A DNA stretch of 64,000 bases from contig NZ_BMGS01000004.1 of the NCBI RefSeq assembly GCF_014640315.1, positions 248,001 to 312,000 of the forward strand. Reading direction: 5' to 3'. Origin of the DNA: Hymenobacter glacieicola. Its GTDB lineage: Bacteria; Bacteroidota; Bacteroidia; Cytophagales; Hymenobacteraceae. Under the pieces are notes generated by a model. It did not search any database. It was not told where the DNA came from and worked only from the letters and a program-made list of their open reading frames with translations. The translations under genes and the position numbers were made by a program. Of this stretch, positions 47,894 to 55,964 are shown in pieces (the first letter of the stretch is position 1; each line of letters opens with the position of its first letter).

Positions 47894-47945
47894 CGCAAAA
47901 AGTACGACAGACGGCTGATTCAGCTGCTTGTCGTACTTTTTTGCG
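47894..47945 (+). terminator. terminator after the ureohydrolase gene
   Basis: Stem CGCAAAAAGTACGACA / TGTCGTACTTTTTTGCG with a 19-base loop, 38 bases after the stop codon. Confidence 0.8.
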
Positions 47946-48013
47946 TATCGTGCGTAAAGTGAGCAACTCCCTTACACTGTACTTTTCTCTCACCCAATCC
48001 CTCTTCTTCCTCT

Positions 48014-48355
48014 ATGGGCTTCATTTTAAAATTCATTCTCACGGCCATCATTACTTATGTGCTGGCTAAGTTTCTGCCCGGGGCTGATATCAGCGGCATC
48101 GGTGACGCATTTATTCTGGTCATTGTGCTGGCCATTCTAAATGCTATTGTAAAGCCCATCCTGAAAATCATCGGCTTTCCTATTACCATCCTGACGTTGG
48201 GCCTGTTCTTGCTGGTTATCAATGCCTTGATTGTGATGATAGCTGACTGGCTGCTGGGTGGCTTTAAGCTGGATGGGTTTGTTTCTGCCCTTATCTTCAG
48301 CGTCGTTTTGTCGTTGGTTACCTCAGTAATCGATATGGTAACCGACCGAAGCTAA
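48014..48355 (+). CDS. small membrane protein, phage holin family 4 (YvlD-like)
   Basis: A 113-residue, very hydrophobic protein with about four transmembrane helices and the central LNAIVKPILKIIGFPITILT block typical of the Phage_holin_4_2/YvlD family. Despite the name, chromosomal members are not linked to lysis and their role is unknown. It stands alone, ended by the 54-base palindrome at 48375. Confidence 0.85.
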   Translation: MGFILKFILTAIITYVLAKFLPGADISGIGDAFILVIVLAILNAIVKPILKIIGFPITILTLGLFLLVINALIVMIADWLLGGFKLDGFVSALIFSVVLSLVTSVIDMVTDRS

Positions 48356-48374
48356 GCTACTGGTTCGTAGTATC

Positions 48375-48428
48375 AGCGGAGCAGAAAAGCCCGCCCGAGC
48401 ATGCTCGGGCGGGCTTTTCTGCTCCGCT
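48375..48428. terminator. perfect 54-base palindrome, bidirectional terminator
   Basis: Left half 48375-48401 is the exact complement of 48402-48428: 27 bp with no unpaired loop (AGCGGAGCAGAAAAGCCCGC at one end). It separates the convergent small membrane protein gene and the DUF4349 gene. The internal AAAAGCCCG/CGGGCTTTT core is terminator-like in both directions. Confidence 0.85.
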
Positions 48429-48525
48429 AGTGTAGCTAGTTAGTCAGGCAGGAAGTTCATTGTAGCAAAACACGTTCGTTAGCTGTGCATGACCGGTAGC
48501 AGGGCAGGAGCTAACGCCTTCAGTT

Positions 48526-49287
48526 TTACTCTATAAGCAGCTTGCCACGATACCAACGGTATCCGGCCCACAGACCTGCCACCAGCAGGAGTGGCCAGAT
48601 GTAGCATGCCGCAATCAGGAATACACTCAACGCCCGCCAGCCAAACCACAAACCCGTTTGCACCTGACTAGTTATACCCGCCGCTGGCGATAGTTCAGTG
48701 GTTGGGCGGAGCTGGTAATACGTAAGCTGCAACGTGGCCAAGGTGGCTTGCTCGGTAAGCCGCTGAATTTCCTGTTCTGATAACTGCGCTGCCATAGTGT
48801 CCTTAGATGAAGTGCGAATGGCGCTTCGGAGCTTGGCTAGCTCGGCGGCAATGTTTCGGGAGGTGAGTTCTTTGCCACGCACAAGCCCTATTTGGGTTAG
48901 CTCGGAGGTCAGAGCCAGAAATTGTGCCGATGGGACCCGAATTGTCAGGGTCTGCTGATGGCGGTCTGAGTCGGTGGTTTCGCGGGCGCTGGTAAGGTAG
49001 GCGCCCCGGCGCAGTAGGGTAGTATCTAGGCGGGCGGATGCGGCCGCGAAGTCAGCTACTTCTACCTCCATGGAGCCTTGGTAAATAACCGGATGACCCG
49101 CTACTCGCCACAGCCTAGCTAAGGGTACTTCTGATACAGCGTTAGGTGGCACAGGATTAGGCAACTCAGGAGTTGCCGCTTCGGGCATAGGGCCTGCCGT
49201 GGTAGCCAGTTCTTGCTGCTCGGCTGACTGGGCGCACCCAGCCAGCATCAGCCCCACAAACGGGAGCAGACGCACATACTTTTTCAT
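48526..49287 (-). CDS. DUF4349 lipoprotein
   Basis: A 253-residue predicted lipoprotein: signal peptide with lipobox LAGC (Cys at about 17), a DUF4349 domain (about 60-200, with YQGSMEVEVADFAAASARLD and LTIRVPSAQF), a coiled-coil-like helix containing LAKLRSAIRTSSKD, and a C-terminal transmembrane helix (about 218-242) followed by a basic tail. The function is unknown. The ATG at 49287 was chosen because the upstream 36 codons precede the signal peptide. murA lies upstream on the same strand beyond a stem-loop. Confidence 0.8.
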   Translation of the reverse strand: MKKYVRLLPFVGLMLAGCAQSAEQQELATTAGPMPEAATPELPNPVPPNAVSEVPLARLWRVAGHPVIYQGSMEVEVADFAAASARLDTTLLRRGAYLTSARETTDSDRHQQTLTIRVPSAQFLALTSELTQIGLVRGKELTSRNIAAELAKLRSAIRTSSKDTMAAQLSEQEIQRLTEQATLATLQLTYYQLRPTTELSPAAGITSQVQTGLWFGWRALSVFLIAACYIWPLLLVAGLWAGYRWYRGKLLIE

Positions 49288-49392
49288 CGGGTAAAAGGGT
49301 AAAATGGTGGGATGAAAAAAGCTGCGCAGCTTCTGCCGGTTTATACCATCGGGCCCGGAACGTAACCCTCTCGCCATCCGGCTATAACGCAA

Positions 49393-49426
49393 CACCGCCC
49401 GGCTTCAAATGTGAAACCGGGCGGTG
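49393..49426 (-). terminator. murA terminator-like stem-loop
   Basis: Stem CACCGCCCGG / CCGGGCGGTG with a 14-base loop, 30 bases after the murA stop on the minus strand. The downstream T-run is weak. Confidence 0.6.
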
Positions 49427-49455
49427 CGCAAGATGTCTGCTTGGGTAAGGTAGGG

Positions 49456-50760
49456 CTAGAGGCGGCGGATCTGGGCACCAAGGGCCGTGAGGCGCTTGTC
49501 AATGTTCTGGTAGCCCCGGTCAATCTGCTCCACGTTCTCAATTACGCTCCGTCCCTCAGCCGAAAGGGCTGCAATTAGCAGCGCCACACCGGCGCGGATG
49601 TCGGGCGAGGTCATGGTGATGCCGTGCAGGCGCGTGCGCTTGTCCAGGCCGATAACGGTGGCGCGGTGCGGGTCGCAGAGGATAATCTGGGCACCCATAT
49701 CAATTAGCTTGTCTACGAAGAAAAGGCGCGACTCAAACATTTTCTGGTGAATCAGCACGGTGCCTTTGGCCTGGGTAGCCACTACCAGCAGCACGCTCAG
49801 CAGGTCGGGGGTGAGGCCGGGCCAGGTGTGGTCGGAGATGGTAAGAATGCTACCATCGAGGTAGGTCGCAATTTCATAGTGGTCCTGAGCCGGCACGTAG
49901 ATATCGTCGCCGCGAAATTCCAGCTGGATGCCCAGTTTACGGAACGTATCCGGAATCAAGCCCAACTCCGGAATCTGACAATCCTTGATAGTAATTTCGG
50001 AGCCCGTCATGGCCGCAAGACCAATAAAAGAACCGATTTCAATCATGTCCGGCAACATGCGGTGCTCGGTGCCTCCCAAACGCTCCACGCCTTCGATGGT
50101 CAGCAAGTTGGAGCCGATGCCGTTGATTTTGGCGCCCATGCGCACCAACATCTTGCAGAGCTGCTGCAGGTACGGCTCACAGGCCGCGTTGTAAATGGTG
50201 GTCGTGCCTTCGGCTAGTACCGCGCCCATTACAATGTTAGCCGTGCCGGTTACTGAGGCTTCGTCCAGCAGCATGTAAGCACCGCGCAGGCGGCCTTCGG
50301 TACTGATGCGGTAGAAGTCGGTGCCTTCCAGCGTGAGCTTGCCGCCCAGCTTTTCCAAGCCTAAAAAGTGGGTATCCATGGGCCGCCGACCAATTTTGTC
50401 GCCGCCGGGTTTGGGTAGCTGGCACTTGCCGAAGCGAGCTAGCATAGGACCCAGAATCATGACCGAGCCACGAAGAGCCCCAGCCTGAGCCACAAACTCA
50501 GGGGTATCAAGGTAGTCCAGATGCACGTCGTCGGCCTGGAAGCGGTAGGTGTCGCCCGCAAGCTTGCCCACCTTCACGCCCATATCGCGCAGCAGCTCAA
50601 TGAGCCTGTTCACGTCGCGAATGTCCGGAATGTTGGAAATCGTAACGGGCTCATCCGTAAGCAAAACTGCGCACAGAATCTGAAGAGCTTCGTTTTTGGC
50701 GCCCTGGGGCACAATTTCACCTTTCAGCGGCTTGCCGCCGATAACTTCAAAAGAGGCCAT
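49456..50760 (-). CDS. murA: UDP-N-acetylglucosamine 1-carboxyvinyltransferase, MurA with Asp active-site variant
   Basis: A 434-residue MurA that adds enolpyruvate from PEP to UDP-GlcNAc, the first committed step of peptidoglycan synthesis. The substrate-binding KNEAL block is at 22-26. The flexible loop reads KPGGDKIGRRPMD, with D121 where enterobacterial MurA has the Cys that fosfomycin alkylates. The Cys-to-Asp form stays active and is insensitive to fosfomycin in other bacteria. The DUF4290 gene lies 102 bases upstream on the same strand, and a long stem-loop fills that gap. Confidence 0.95.
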   Translation of the reverse strand: MASFEVIGGKPLKGEIVPQGAKNEALQILCAVLLTDEPVTISNIPDIRDVNRLIELLRDMGVKVGKLAGDTYRFQADDVHLDYLDTPEFVAQAGALRGSVMILGPMLARFGKCQLPKPGGDKIGRRPMDTHFLGLEKLGGKLTLEGTDFYRISTEGRLRGAYMLLDEASVTGTANIVMGAVLAEGTTTIYNAACEPYLQQLCKMLVRMGAKINGIGSNLLTIEGVERLGGTEHRMLPDMIEIGSFIGLAAMTGSEITIKDCQIPELGLIPDTFRKLGIQLEFRGDDIYVPAQDHYEIATYLDGSILTISDHTWPGLTPDLLSVLLVVATQAKGTVLIHQKMFESRLFFVDKLIDMGAQIILCDPHRATVIGLDKRTRLHGITMTSPDIRAGVALLIAALSAEGRSVIENVEQIDRGYQNIDKRLTALGAQIRRL

Positions 50761-50775
50761 TTATGGAGGGGTTAG

Positions 50776-50852
50776 GAATTAGGAGCCAAAAGCTAGGAGC
50801 GAGAAGATGACCACACGGACCTTCTAGCTCCTAGCTTTTGGCGCCTAACTTC
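50776..50852 (-). repeat. long stem-loop between DUF4290 gene and murA
   Basis: Arms 50776-50806 and 50821-50852 pair at about 28 of 31 positions around a 14-base loop; the core is CCAAAAGCTAGGAGC. It ends 16 bases before the murA ATG. Confidence 0.65.
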
Positions 50853-50862
50853 TGCAAAATTA

Positions 50863-51564
50863 TTACTGCGGAGGTTGCTGGGGTTCCTGACGGCCTTTTT
50901 TGCCGCCGCGGCGCTGCTTGTCGCGCCGGTTGTTGTTGCCACCGCTGCCCCGGCGCACCTCCCGTTCCTGGCGGGGCTGGGGTACAATAAAGGGCGCGGG
51001 CCGGCCACCGGTGGTAAACTCGAACAGGTTCTGAGCATCGACCTGAGCTGGGTCCAGGGTAAGCTGGCCACCTGAAAGCTCCTTCAAGTGTTTGAGGATG
51101 GTGACGTCCTTGGCGTTTTCCTTGTTGTGGGAGCGGTAGAGAAACTTCATGGTCCGCCCGATAATGATGGTAGCCTGCTCCCGCTCCGAGGCGTCTTCCA
51201 AGGTTACGGCTTTCTCAATGAGCTGTTCCACAGCCCGGCCGTAAGCCCGCAGCTTGGGCCCTTTGCTAGGGTAGGCTACCCGCTTGGGAGGGGCCATGTT
51301 GGCCTGGGCTACCAGCGGAAACGGCGCGTCTACGTCCAACTCGCCGTCGGCCATTTCAAACAGATGATTCCACACTTTATGCTGGGAATCAGGCTGGTCG
51401 CGCAGGGCAGGCTGAATGCGGAAGATAAGCTGCACGATCTGCTGGGCCCGGCGGGTGCGCTCGGTGCGGTCCTCTACGTCGCGCAGTTGTTGCACGAGCT
51501 GAAAGGTGCTTTGCCCGTACTCGCGCTGGAGCAGTTCGTGCTTATGAAGGGAAGGTAAGGTCAT
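50863..51564 (-). CDS. DUF4290 domain protein
   Basis: A 233-residue protein of the DUF4290 family, conserved in Bacteroidota next to murA and of unknown function. The first 180 residues are mostly helical (HELLQREYGQSTFQLVQQL, AIRL-like helices and IEKAVTLEDASEREQATII). The last 40 residues are disordered and basic (Arg/Gly/Lys/Gln-rich), which suggests nucleic-acid or ribosome association; this is inference. A -7 element TATATTTG at 51585-51592 lies 21 bases upstream. Confidence 0.85.
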   Translation of the reverse strand: MTLPSLHKHELLQREYGQSTFQLVQQLRDVEDRTERTRRAQQIVQLIFRIQPALRDQPDSQHKVWNHLFEMADGELDVDAPFPLVAQANMAPPKRVAYPSKGPKLRAYGRAVEQLIEKAVTLEDASEREQATIIIGRTMKFLYRSHNKENAKDVTILKHLKELSGGQLTLDPAQVDAQNLFEFTTGGRPAPFIVPQPRQEREVRRGSGGNNNRRDKQRRGGKKGRQEPQQPPQ

Positions 51565-51584
51565 GAAAATGGTATTCGAAGGGC

Positions 51585-51592
51585 CAAATATA
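51585..51592 (-). promoter_or_regulatory. -7 element TATATTTG before the DUF4290-murA unit
   Basis: Exact TANNTTTG on the minus strand, 21 bases before the DUF4290 start codon. The nearest TTG upstream is at an unusual 15-base spacing. Confidence 0.45.
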
Positions 51593-51732
51593 CGTCAAAC
51601 CTTGCCCCAATGACCTCCTATTTTGCACAGGACAGCCAGCGGCAAGGTTTAATAAGTAGTGGCAGCAGGGTAAGGCTGCACGATGCGCATCTAAAGTAAC
51701 GCGAATAGGGCAATTTGGGTGCACAAAGCTTG

Positions 51733-51828
51733 TTGTCATTGGTGCGTTCTGAGCATTAAGCAGAGACGAGGAATCTAGGTTACCAGTACCAGGCCGACCC
51801 AGATTCCTCGTTCTACTCACAATGACAA
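51733..51828. repeat. MITE-like inverted-repeat element
   Basis: A 96-base element whose two ends are TTGTCATTG-like in inverted orientation (51733-51741 and the complement of 51820-51828), with a second inner inverted pair ACGAGGAATCT (51766-51776 and the complement of 51801-51811). It folds on itself. It lies just after the uvrD stop on the minus strand and may serve as its terminator. Similar TTGTCATTGNGAG-NAACGAGGAATCT sequences are familiar to me as dispersed repeats in related genomes, but copy number must be checked. Confidence 0.55.
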
Positions 51829-51837
51829 AGAGAATAG

Positions 51838-54096
51838 TTAATGCACCCGCAGCTTGGCGAAGCTCAGAAGCAGGGTTTTCTCCCCAACTTCCTCGAACTG
51901 AATAATGGCTTTCACAGAGCCAGCTTGATCTTCCAGCTTCGTCACGGTTCCGAACCCGAACTTGGGGTGCTCCACGCGCTGCCCGGTCTGCAGATTGCTG
52001 GTGTCGGAAGGCTTGAAGTCGGCGGGCGGGGAGTATTTGGTAGCAACGGTTTTGCGCGGGGCCGGGGGCACCAGGTTGCTGCGCCGCTCAAACACGTGGC
52101 CGAACGGTGACTCACCTGGCCCGGCGCTACCCACCGGCCCGGCCGAGAACTTAAAGTCGACGAATTGCGGGTCAATTTCGTCGAGGAAGCGGCTTTTCTC
52201 GCAGCTGCGCAGGTTACCCCACTGGTAGCGGGAAGTAGCATAGCTCAGGGTTAGCTTCTTCTCGGCCCGCGTAATGGCTACGTAAAACAGGCGGCGCTCC
52301 TCTTCCAGGTCGGCCCGGGAGGTAATCATCATCTGCGAGGGAAACAGGTTTTCCTCCATGCCCACGATGTAGACGTTGCGGAATTCCAGGCCCTTGGCCG
52401 AGTGAATCGTCATCAACGTCACCTGCTCGCCTTCACTTTGGGCGTCTTTGGTGTCGGCGTCGGTTACCAGGGCAATGTCTTGCAGGAAGGAAGCCAGCGT
52501 TTTGTCTTCCCGCTCGGGGTCTTCCACGAAGGCTTTGATACCGTTCAGCAGTTCCTGAATGTTTTCGTAGCGGGAGAGGCCCTCAATGCTTTTATCGGCG
52601 TACAGATCCTCGATCAGGCCCGAGTTTTTGGCAATAAACTTGGCCGCCTCAAAGGCATCGTCCTTGGCCGCTACCGCCGTGTAGGCCTTGATTTTTTCGG
52701 CGAAATCCACAATCGGGTTGGCCGCCCGGGCCGGCAGGAACTGGTCGGCATTGGCTACCACTTCCCAAATCGTATGGTTCGATTCCTCGGCCGCGTTGAT
52801 GAGCTTGGCAATGGTCGTGTCGCCGATGCCGCGCTTGGGGTAGTTTATCACCCGGCGCAGGGCCTGCTCGTCGTTGGGGTTTACCGTCAGGCGCAGGTAG
52901 GCCACCAAATCCTTGATTTCCTTGCGCTGGTAGAAGGAGAGGCCCCCGACAATCTTGTACTTGATGTTGAGCTTGCGCAGGGCTTCTTCCATGGCCCGGC
53001 TCTGGGCGTTGGTGCGGTACAGGATGGCAAAGTCATCGTAGGACAAGTGGTGGTTCATCCTGTCCTCGTAGATGCTGTTGGCTACCAGCTTGCCCTCCTC
53101 GTTGTCGGAAGCAGCCTTAAATACCTCAATTAGCGGACCTTCCTCGTTATCCGAGAAAACATCCTTGCGTAGCTGGGCCTGGTTATTTTTAATAACCGAG
53201 TTGGCCGCGCGTACAATGTTTTTGGTGGAGCGGTAGTTCTGCTCCAGCTTAAATACCTGCAGCTCGGGATAGTCCTTCTCGAAGTTGAGAATATTCTGAA
53301 TATCGGCGCCCCGGAAGGCGTAGATGCTCTGCGCGTCGTCGCCCACCACGCAGATGTTGCGCTCCTTGGCCGCAAGCTTGCGCGCAATCAGGTACTGGGA
53401 GTAGTTCGTATCCTGGTACTCGTCCACCATCACGTACCGGAACATGTTCTGGTACTTGTTCAGCACGTCGGGGTGGTCTTTGAACAACACGTTGGTCTGG
53501 TAGAGCAAATCGTCGAAGTCCATGGCGCCGGCTTTAAAGCAGCGGTTGGCATACTGCTGATAAATCACGCCCAGCTTGGGCCGCAGCGCTGCCTCGTCGT
53601 CCTGCCGAATCACGGGGTCGTTGAGGTACTGCTGCACCGAAATCAGCTTGTTCTTAGCAGCCGAAATCCGCCCCAGCACCATGTTGGGCTTGTAGAGCTT
53701 GTCGTCCAGCTCCAGCTCCTTCAGGATTTGCCCAATCAGGGTTTTAGAGTCCTGGGTGTCATAGATGGTGAAGGAGCGAGGGTAGCCAATCTTATCGGCC
53801 TCAGAGCGCAGGATGCGGGCAAAGATGCTGTGGAAAGTGCCCATCCACAGGTTCTTGGCGTTCGGGCCGACTACCTTCTCAATGCGGGCGCGCATTTCCT
53901 TGGCGGCCTTGTTGGTAAAGGTCAGGGCCAGGATATTGAACGGGTCGACGCCTTTTTCCAGCAGGTGGGCAATGCGGTAGGTAAGTACGCGGGTTTTGCC
54001 GGAGCCCGCGCCGGCTATAATCATGCAGGGGCCTTCGGTGTGCAGCACGGCCGCCGCCTGCGAGGGGTTCAATAATGCGTGATAATCCAGTGCCAT
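51838..54096 (-). CDS. UvrD/PcrA-type superfamily 1 DNA helicase
   Basis: A 752-residue 3'-5' DNA helicase of repair and replication restart. SF1 motifs in order: Q motif LNPSQAAAV, Walker A AGAGSGKTRVLTYRIAHLL, motif II VDEYQDTNYSQ, motif III DDAQSIYAFRGA, motif IV EQNYRSTKNI, motif V TIHSAKGLEF and motif VI YVAITRAEKKLTL. The C-terminal segment (about 690-752) is the PcrA-type region, with VEHPKFGFGTV. A TACCTTTG -7 element at 54139-54146 lies upstream. Confidence 0.93.
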   Translation of the reverse strand: MALDYHALLNPSQAAAVLHTEGPCMIIAGAGSGKTRVLTYRIAHLLEKGVDPFNILALTFTNKAAKEMRARIEKVVGPNAKNLWMGTFHSIFARILRSEADKIGYPRSFTIYDTQDSKTLIGQILKELELDDKLYKPNMVLGRISAAKNKLISVQQYLNDPVIRQDDEAALRPKLGVIYQQYANRCFKAGAMDFDDLLYQTNVLFKDHPDVLNKYQNMFRYVMVDEYQDTNYSQYLIARKLAAKERNICVVGDDAQSIYAFRGADIQNILNFEKDYPELQVFKLEQNYRSTKNIVRAANSVIKNNQAQLRKDVFSDNEEGPLIEVFKAASDNEEGKLVANSIYEDRMNHHLSYDDFAILYRTNAQSRAMEEALRKLNIKYKIVGGLSFYQRKEIKDLVAYLRLTVNPNDEQALRRVINYPKRGIGDTTIAKLINAAEESNHTIWEVVANADQFLPARAANPIVDFAEKIKAYTAVAAKDDAFEAAKFIAKNSGLIEDLYADKSIEGLSRYENIQELLNGIKAFVEDPEREDKTLASFLQDIALVTDADTKDAQSEGEQVTLMTIHSAKGLEFRNVYIVGMEENLFPSQMMITSRADLEEERRLFYVAITRAEKKLTLSYATSRYQWGNLRSCEKSRFLDEIDPQFVDFKFSAGPVGSAGPGESPFGHVFERRSNLVPPAPRKTVATKYSPPADFKPSDTSNLQTGQRVEHPKFGFGTVTKLEDQAGSVKAIIQFEEVGEKTLLLSFAKLRVH

Positions 54097-54138
54097 GCGT
54101 GTCAGTCAGATCGAAAACTAAGCTTTTTGGCTTGTTAG

Positions 54139-54146
54139 CAAAGGTA
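54139..54146 (-). promoter_or_regulatory. -7 element TACCTTTG upstream of the helicase gene
   Basis: Exact TANNTTTG match on the minus strand, 42 bases before the ATG. No clear -33 TTG. Confidence 0.45.
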
Positions 54147-54418
54147 GGGCTTTCCGATGGGGGAAGGAAATATGGGCCGCCTGCGGCAGCATGTTCCTCG
54201 CCGCGTTGGCAGTGCCAGACGTTGGCCCCGTCTTGGGTAAACACTGCGGAGCGCATCTTCATGCCATTGCCTGGCGAAAAACCGTTGTTTTTCGGCCGCT
54301 GGACTACCTGCCTTGCCACAACCACCTGGTTTTCACCCCGCAGGAATGCCAACGGCTTCCAACTGATTGGTTTAATCCAGGCAGGCGGCCTACCGACCGA
54401 GAACCGCTTGCTTGTGGC

Positions 54419-54515
54419 CAGGTAGGGGCCCTACCAGGGCAACACCACCTGGATTTGCTCAGGTAGGCCCCCTACCGGGTCAGAACCACCTGGTTTTGGC
54501 CAGGTAGGCAAGCAG
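54419..54515. repeat. 41-bp tandem repeat
   Basis: Copies at 54419-54459 and 54460-54500, each of the form CAGGTAGGNNCCCTACC followed by ACCACCTGGNTTT, and a partial third copy from 54501. Each copy contains the short palindrome GGTAGG...CCTACC. A degenerate copy of the ACCACCTGGTTTT half lies near 54322. Confidence 0.7.
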
Positions 54516-54538
54516 TACCAGCAGTAACTCAGTGGGTG

Positions 54539-54613
54539 GCCGCGCAACTCCGGCGGCTTGCGTGCCCGAACAAGTGGGTGGCCAGGGGCCGCAAGCGGCG
54601 GGAGTTGCGCGGC
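54539..54613. repeat. GC-rich stem-loop upstream of the glycosyltransferase
   Basis: Arms 54539-54562 and 54590-54613 pair at 22 of 24 positions (GCCGCGCAACTCC at one end) around a 27-base loop. A direct repeat GTGGGTGGCC occurs just before and inside the loop. Confidence 0.6.
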
Positions 54614-54699
54614 GGTATTGGCTTGCGAACCGCCCAGGTCCGGAGGGGGTAACCAACCGCGGCTAGCCGGACAACTAGCGGGGCTAGTATCTTCGCCCG

Positions 54700-55857
54700 G
54701 TGAATTCTGCTTCTGCCTCTGCTGCCCCCGCCCCGTTTCCCTTGTCTGTTTTGTGCCTGTCCGGAAGCTGGGGCGGGCTAGAGCTGAACACCGTCCGGTT
54801 TGCCGACTGGATGCGGCAGCGGGGCTGGCCCGTGCAGGTCATTACCCTGGCCGGTTCGCCCATTGCTACCCGCACCACCGAGCTGAACCTGCCGGTCGTG
54901 GCTCTGCGCAACCCCTGGAAAGCGGCCGATGTACCCGCGGCGGGGCGGCTGGCCAGCTTGCTGCGCGGCTTCGGCACCCGGGCGCTCATCGTCACGCGCA
55001 ACGGCGACCTGGGGCTGGCCGTGCTCTGCAAAAGCTTGCGGCTGCCCGGGCTCCGGCTCGTGTATCAGCAGCACATGCAGCTGGGGCTGGCCAAGCGCGG
55101 CCTGGTGCACACGCTGCGCTACCGGGCCCTGGACGCCTGGCTTTCCCCGCTGCCCGGGCTGGCCCGGCAGGTGCTGGAGAAAACGCGCTTCCCCGCCCAG
55201 CGCCTGCACGTGGTACCCCTGGGCATAGAGCTGGAGAAGTTTGCCCACGCGGGCCTGACCCAAGCCCAGGCCCGGCAGCAACTGAACCTGCCGCTGCCGC
55301 CCGGCGCGGTGCTGCTCGGCGTAATTGGCCGCCTCGACGATGGGAAGGGCCAGGATTTTGTGGTAGAAGCCCTCGGAGTGCTTCGTGTGCGCTGCCCTCA
55401 CCTGCACGTGCTGTTCGTGGGCGAGGCTACTCGCAACGAGGGCAATGCCTACCAGCAGGCCGTGCTGGCGCGGGTGCAGCAACTAGGCCTAGCGGAGGTA
55501 GTGCACCTGCGCCCGTTCACGCTGCAGCCCGAGGTAGCCTACCGCGCCCTCGATATTTCAATTACGGCCTCCGTCAATGAAACCTACGGCATGGTCACCA
55601 TTGAGGCCATGGCGACGGGGCTGCCGGTAGTGGCGTCGGCGGCAGGCGGCACCCTGGAACTAGTGGCCGATGGCCGTACCGGCCTGCTGTACCCGTTGCG
55701 CAACCAAGCCGAGTTTTGCGCTGCTATTGAGCGGCTGCTGCAGGAGCCGGGGCTGGCCGCAAGGCTGGGCCAGCAGGCCCAGGCCGAGGCGCTGGCGACG
55801 TATTCGCACCACCGCCAGTGCGCGCTGACGGAAAAGGTACTGCACAGCCTGGGCTAA
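54700..55857 (+). CDS. glycosyltransferase family 4 protein
   Basis: A 385-residue GT-B retaining glycosyltransferase (GT4 type). The N-terminal domain starts SVLCLSGSWGGLELNTVRFA, the linker is GVIGRLDDGKGQDFVVEAL, and the nucleotide-sugar site has the E-x7-E motif in ETYGMVTIEAMATGLPVVAS followed by GGTLELVADGRTGLLYPL. The likely role is sugar transfer to a lipid or polysaccharide; donor and acceptor are unknown. The start codon is a GTG at 54700. No other glycan gene is adjacent. Confidence 0.88.
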   Translation: MNSASASAAPAPFPLSVLCLSGSWGGLELNTVRFADWMRQRGWPVQVITLAGSPIATRTTELNLPVVALRNPWKAADVPAAGRLASLLRGFGTRALIVTRNGDLGLAVLCKSLRLPGLRLVYQQHMQLGLAKRGLVHTLRYRALDAWLSPLPGLARQVLEKTRFPAQRLHVVPLGIELEKFAHAGLTQAQARQQLNLPLPPGAVLLGVIGRLDDGKGQDFVVEALGVLRVRCPHLHVLFVGEATRNEGNAYQQAVLARVQQLGLAEVVHLRPFTLQPEVAYRALDISITASVNETYGMVTIEAMATGLPVVASAAGGTLELVADGRTGLLYPLRNQAEFCAAIERLLQEPGLAARLGQQAQAEALATYSHHRQCALTEKVLHSLG

Positions 55858-55863
55858 ATCTGG

Positions 55864-55871
55864 TATCTTTG
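55864..55871 (+). promoter_or_regulatory. -7 element TATCTTTG before the DUF3109 gene
   Basis: Exact TANNTTTG match, six bases after the glycosyltransferase stop and about 95 bases before the next start codon; suggests separate transcription. No clear -33. Confidence 0.4.
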
Positions 55872-55964
55872 GGGATTATTTGCCTGCTCAGCGCGGCACT
55901 GGAAACGCTACGGGTTTGTTAGCTGCCCCACGGCCCCCCAGAACCTGAGCCCGCCGCCCCTACC

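Larger units (their letters stand above)
54147..54699. other. repeat-rich intergenic region
   Basis: About 550 bases between the divergent helicase and glycosyltransferase genes. It holds a partial 41-base repeat near 54302-54340, two full tandem copies at 54419-54500, and a GC-rich stem-loop at 54539-54613. No gene is supported. Confidence 0.6.

Noticed and set aside
48014..48355. Phage remnant suggested by the holin family name
   Set aside because: Chromosomal members of this family are common and no other phage gene is nearby.
54419..54515. Possible CRISPR array
   Set aside because: Units are directly tandem without unique spacers and no cas genes are present.
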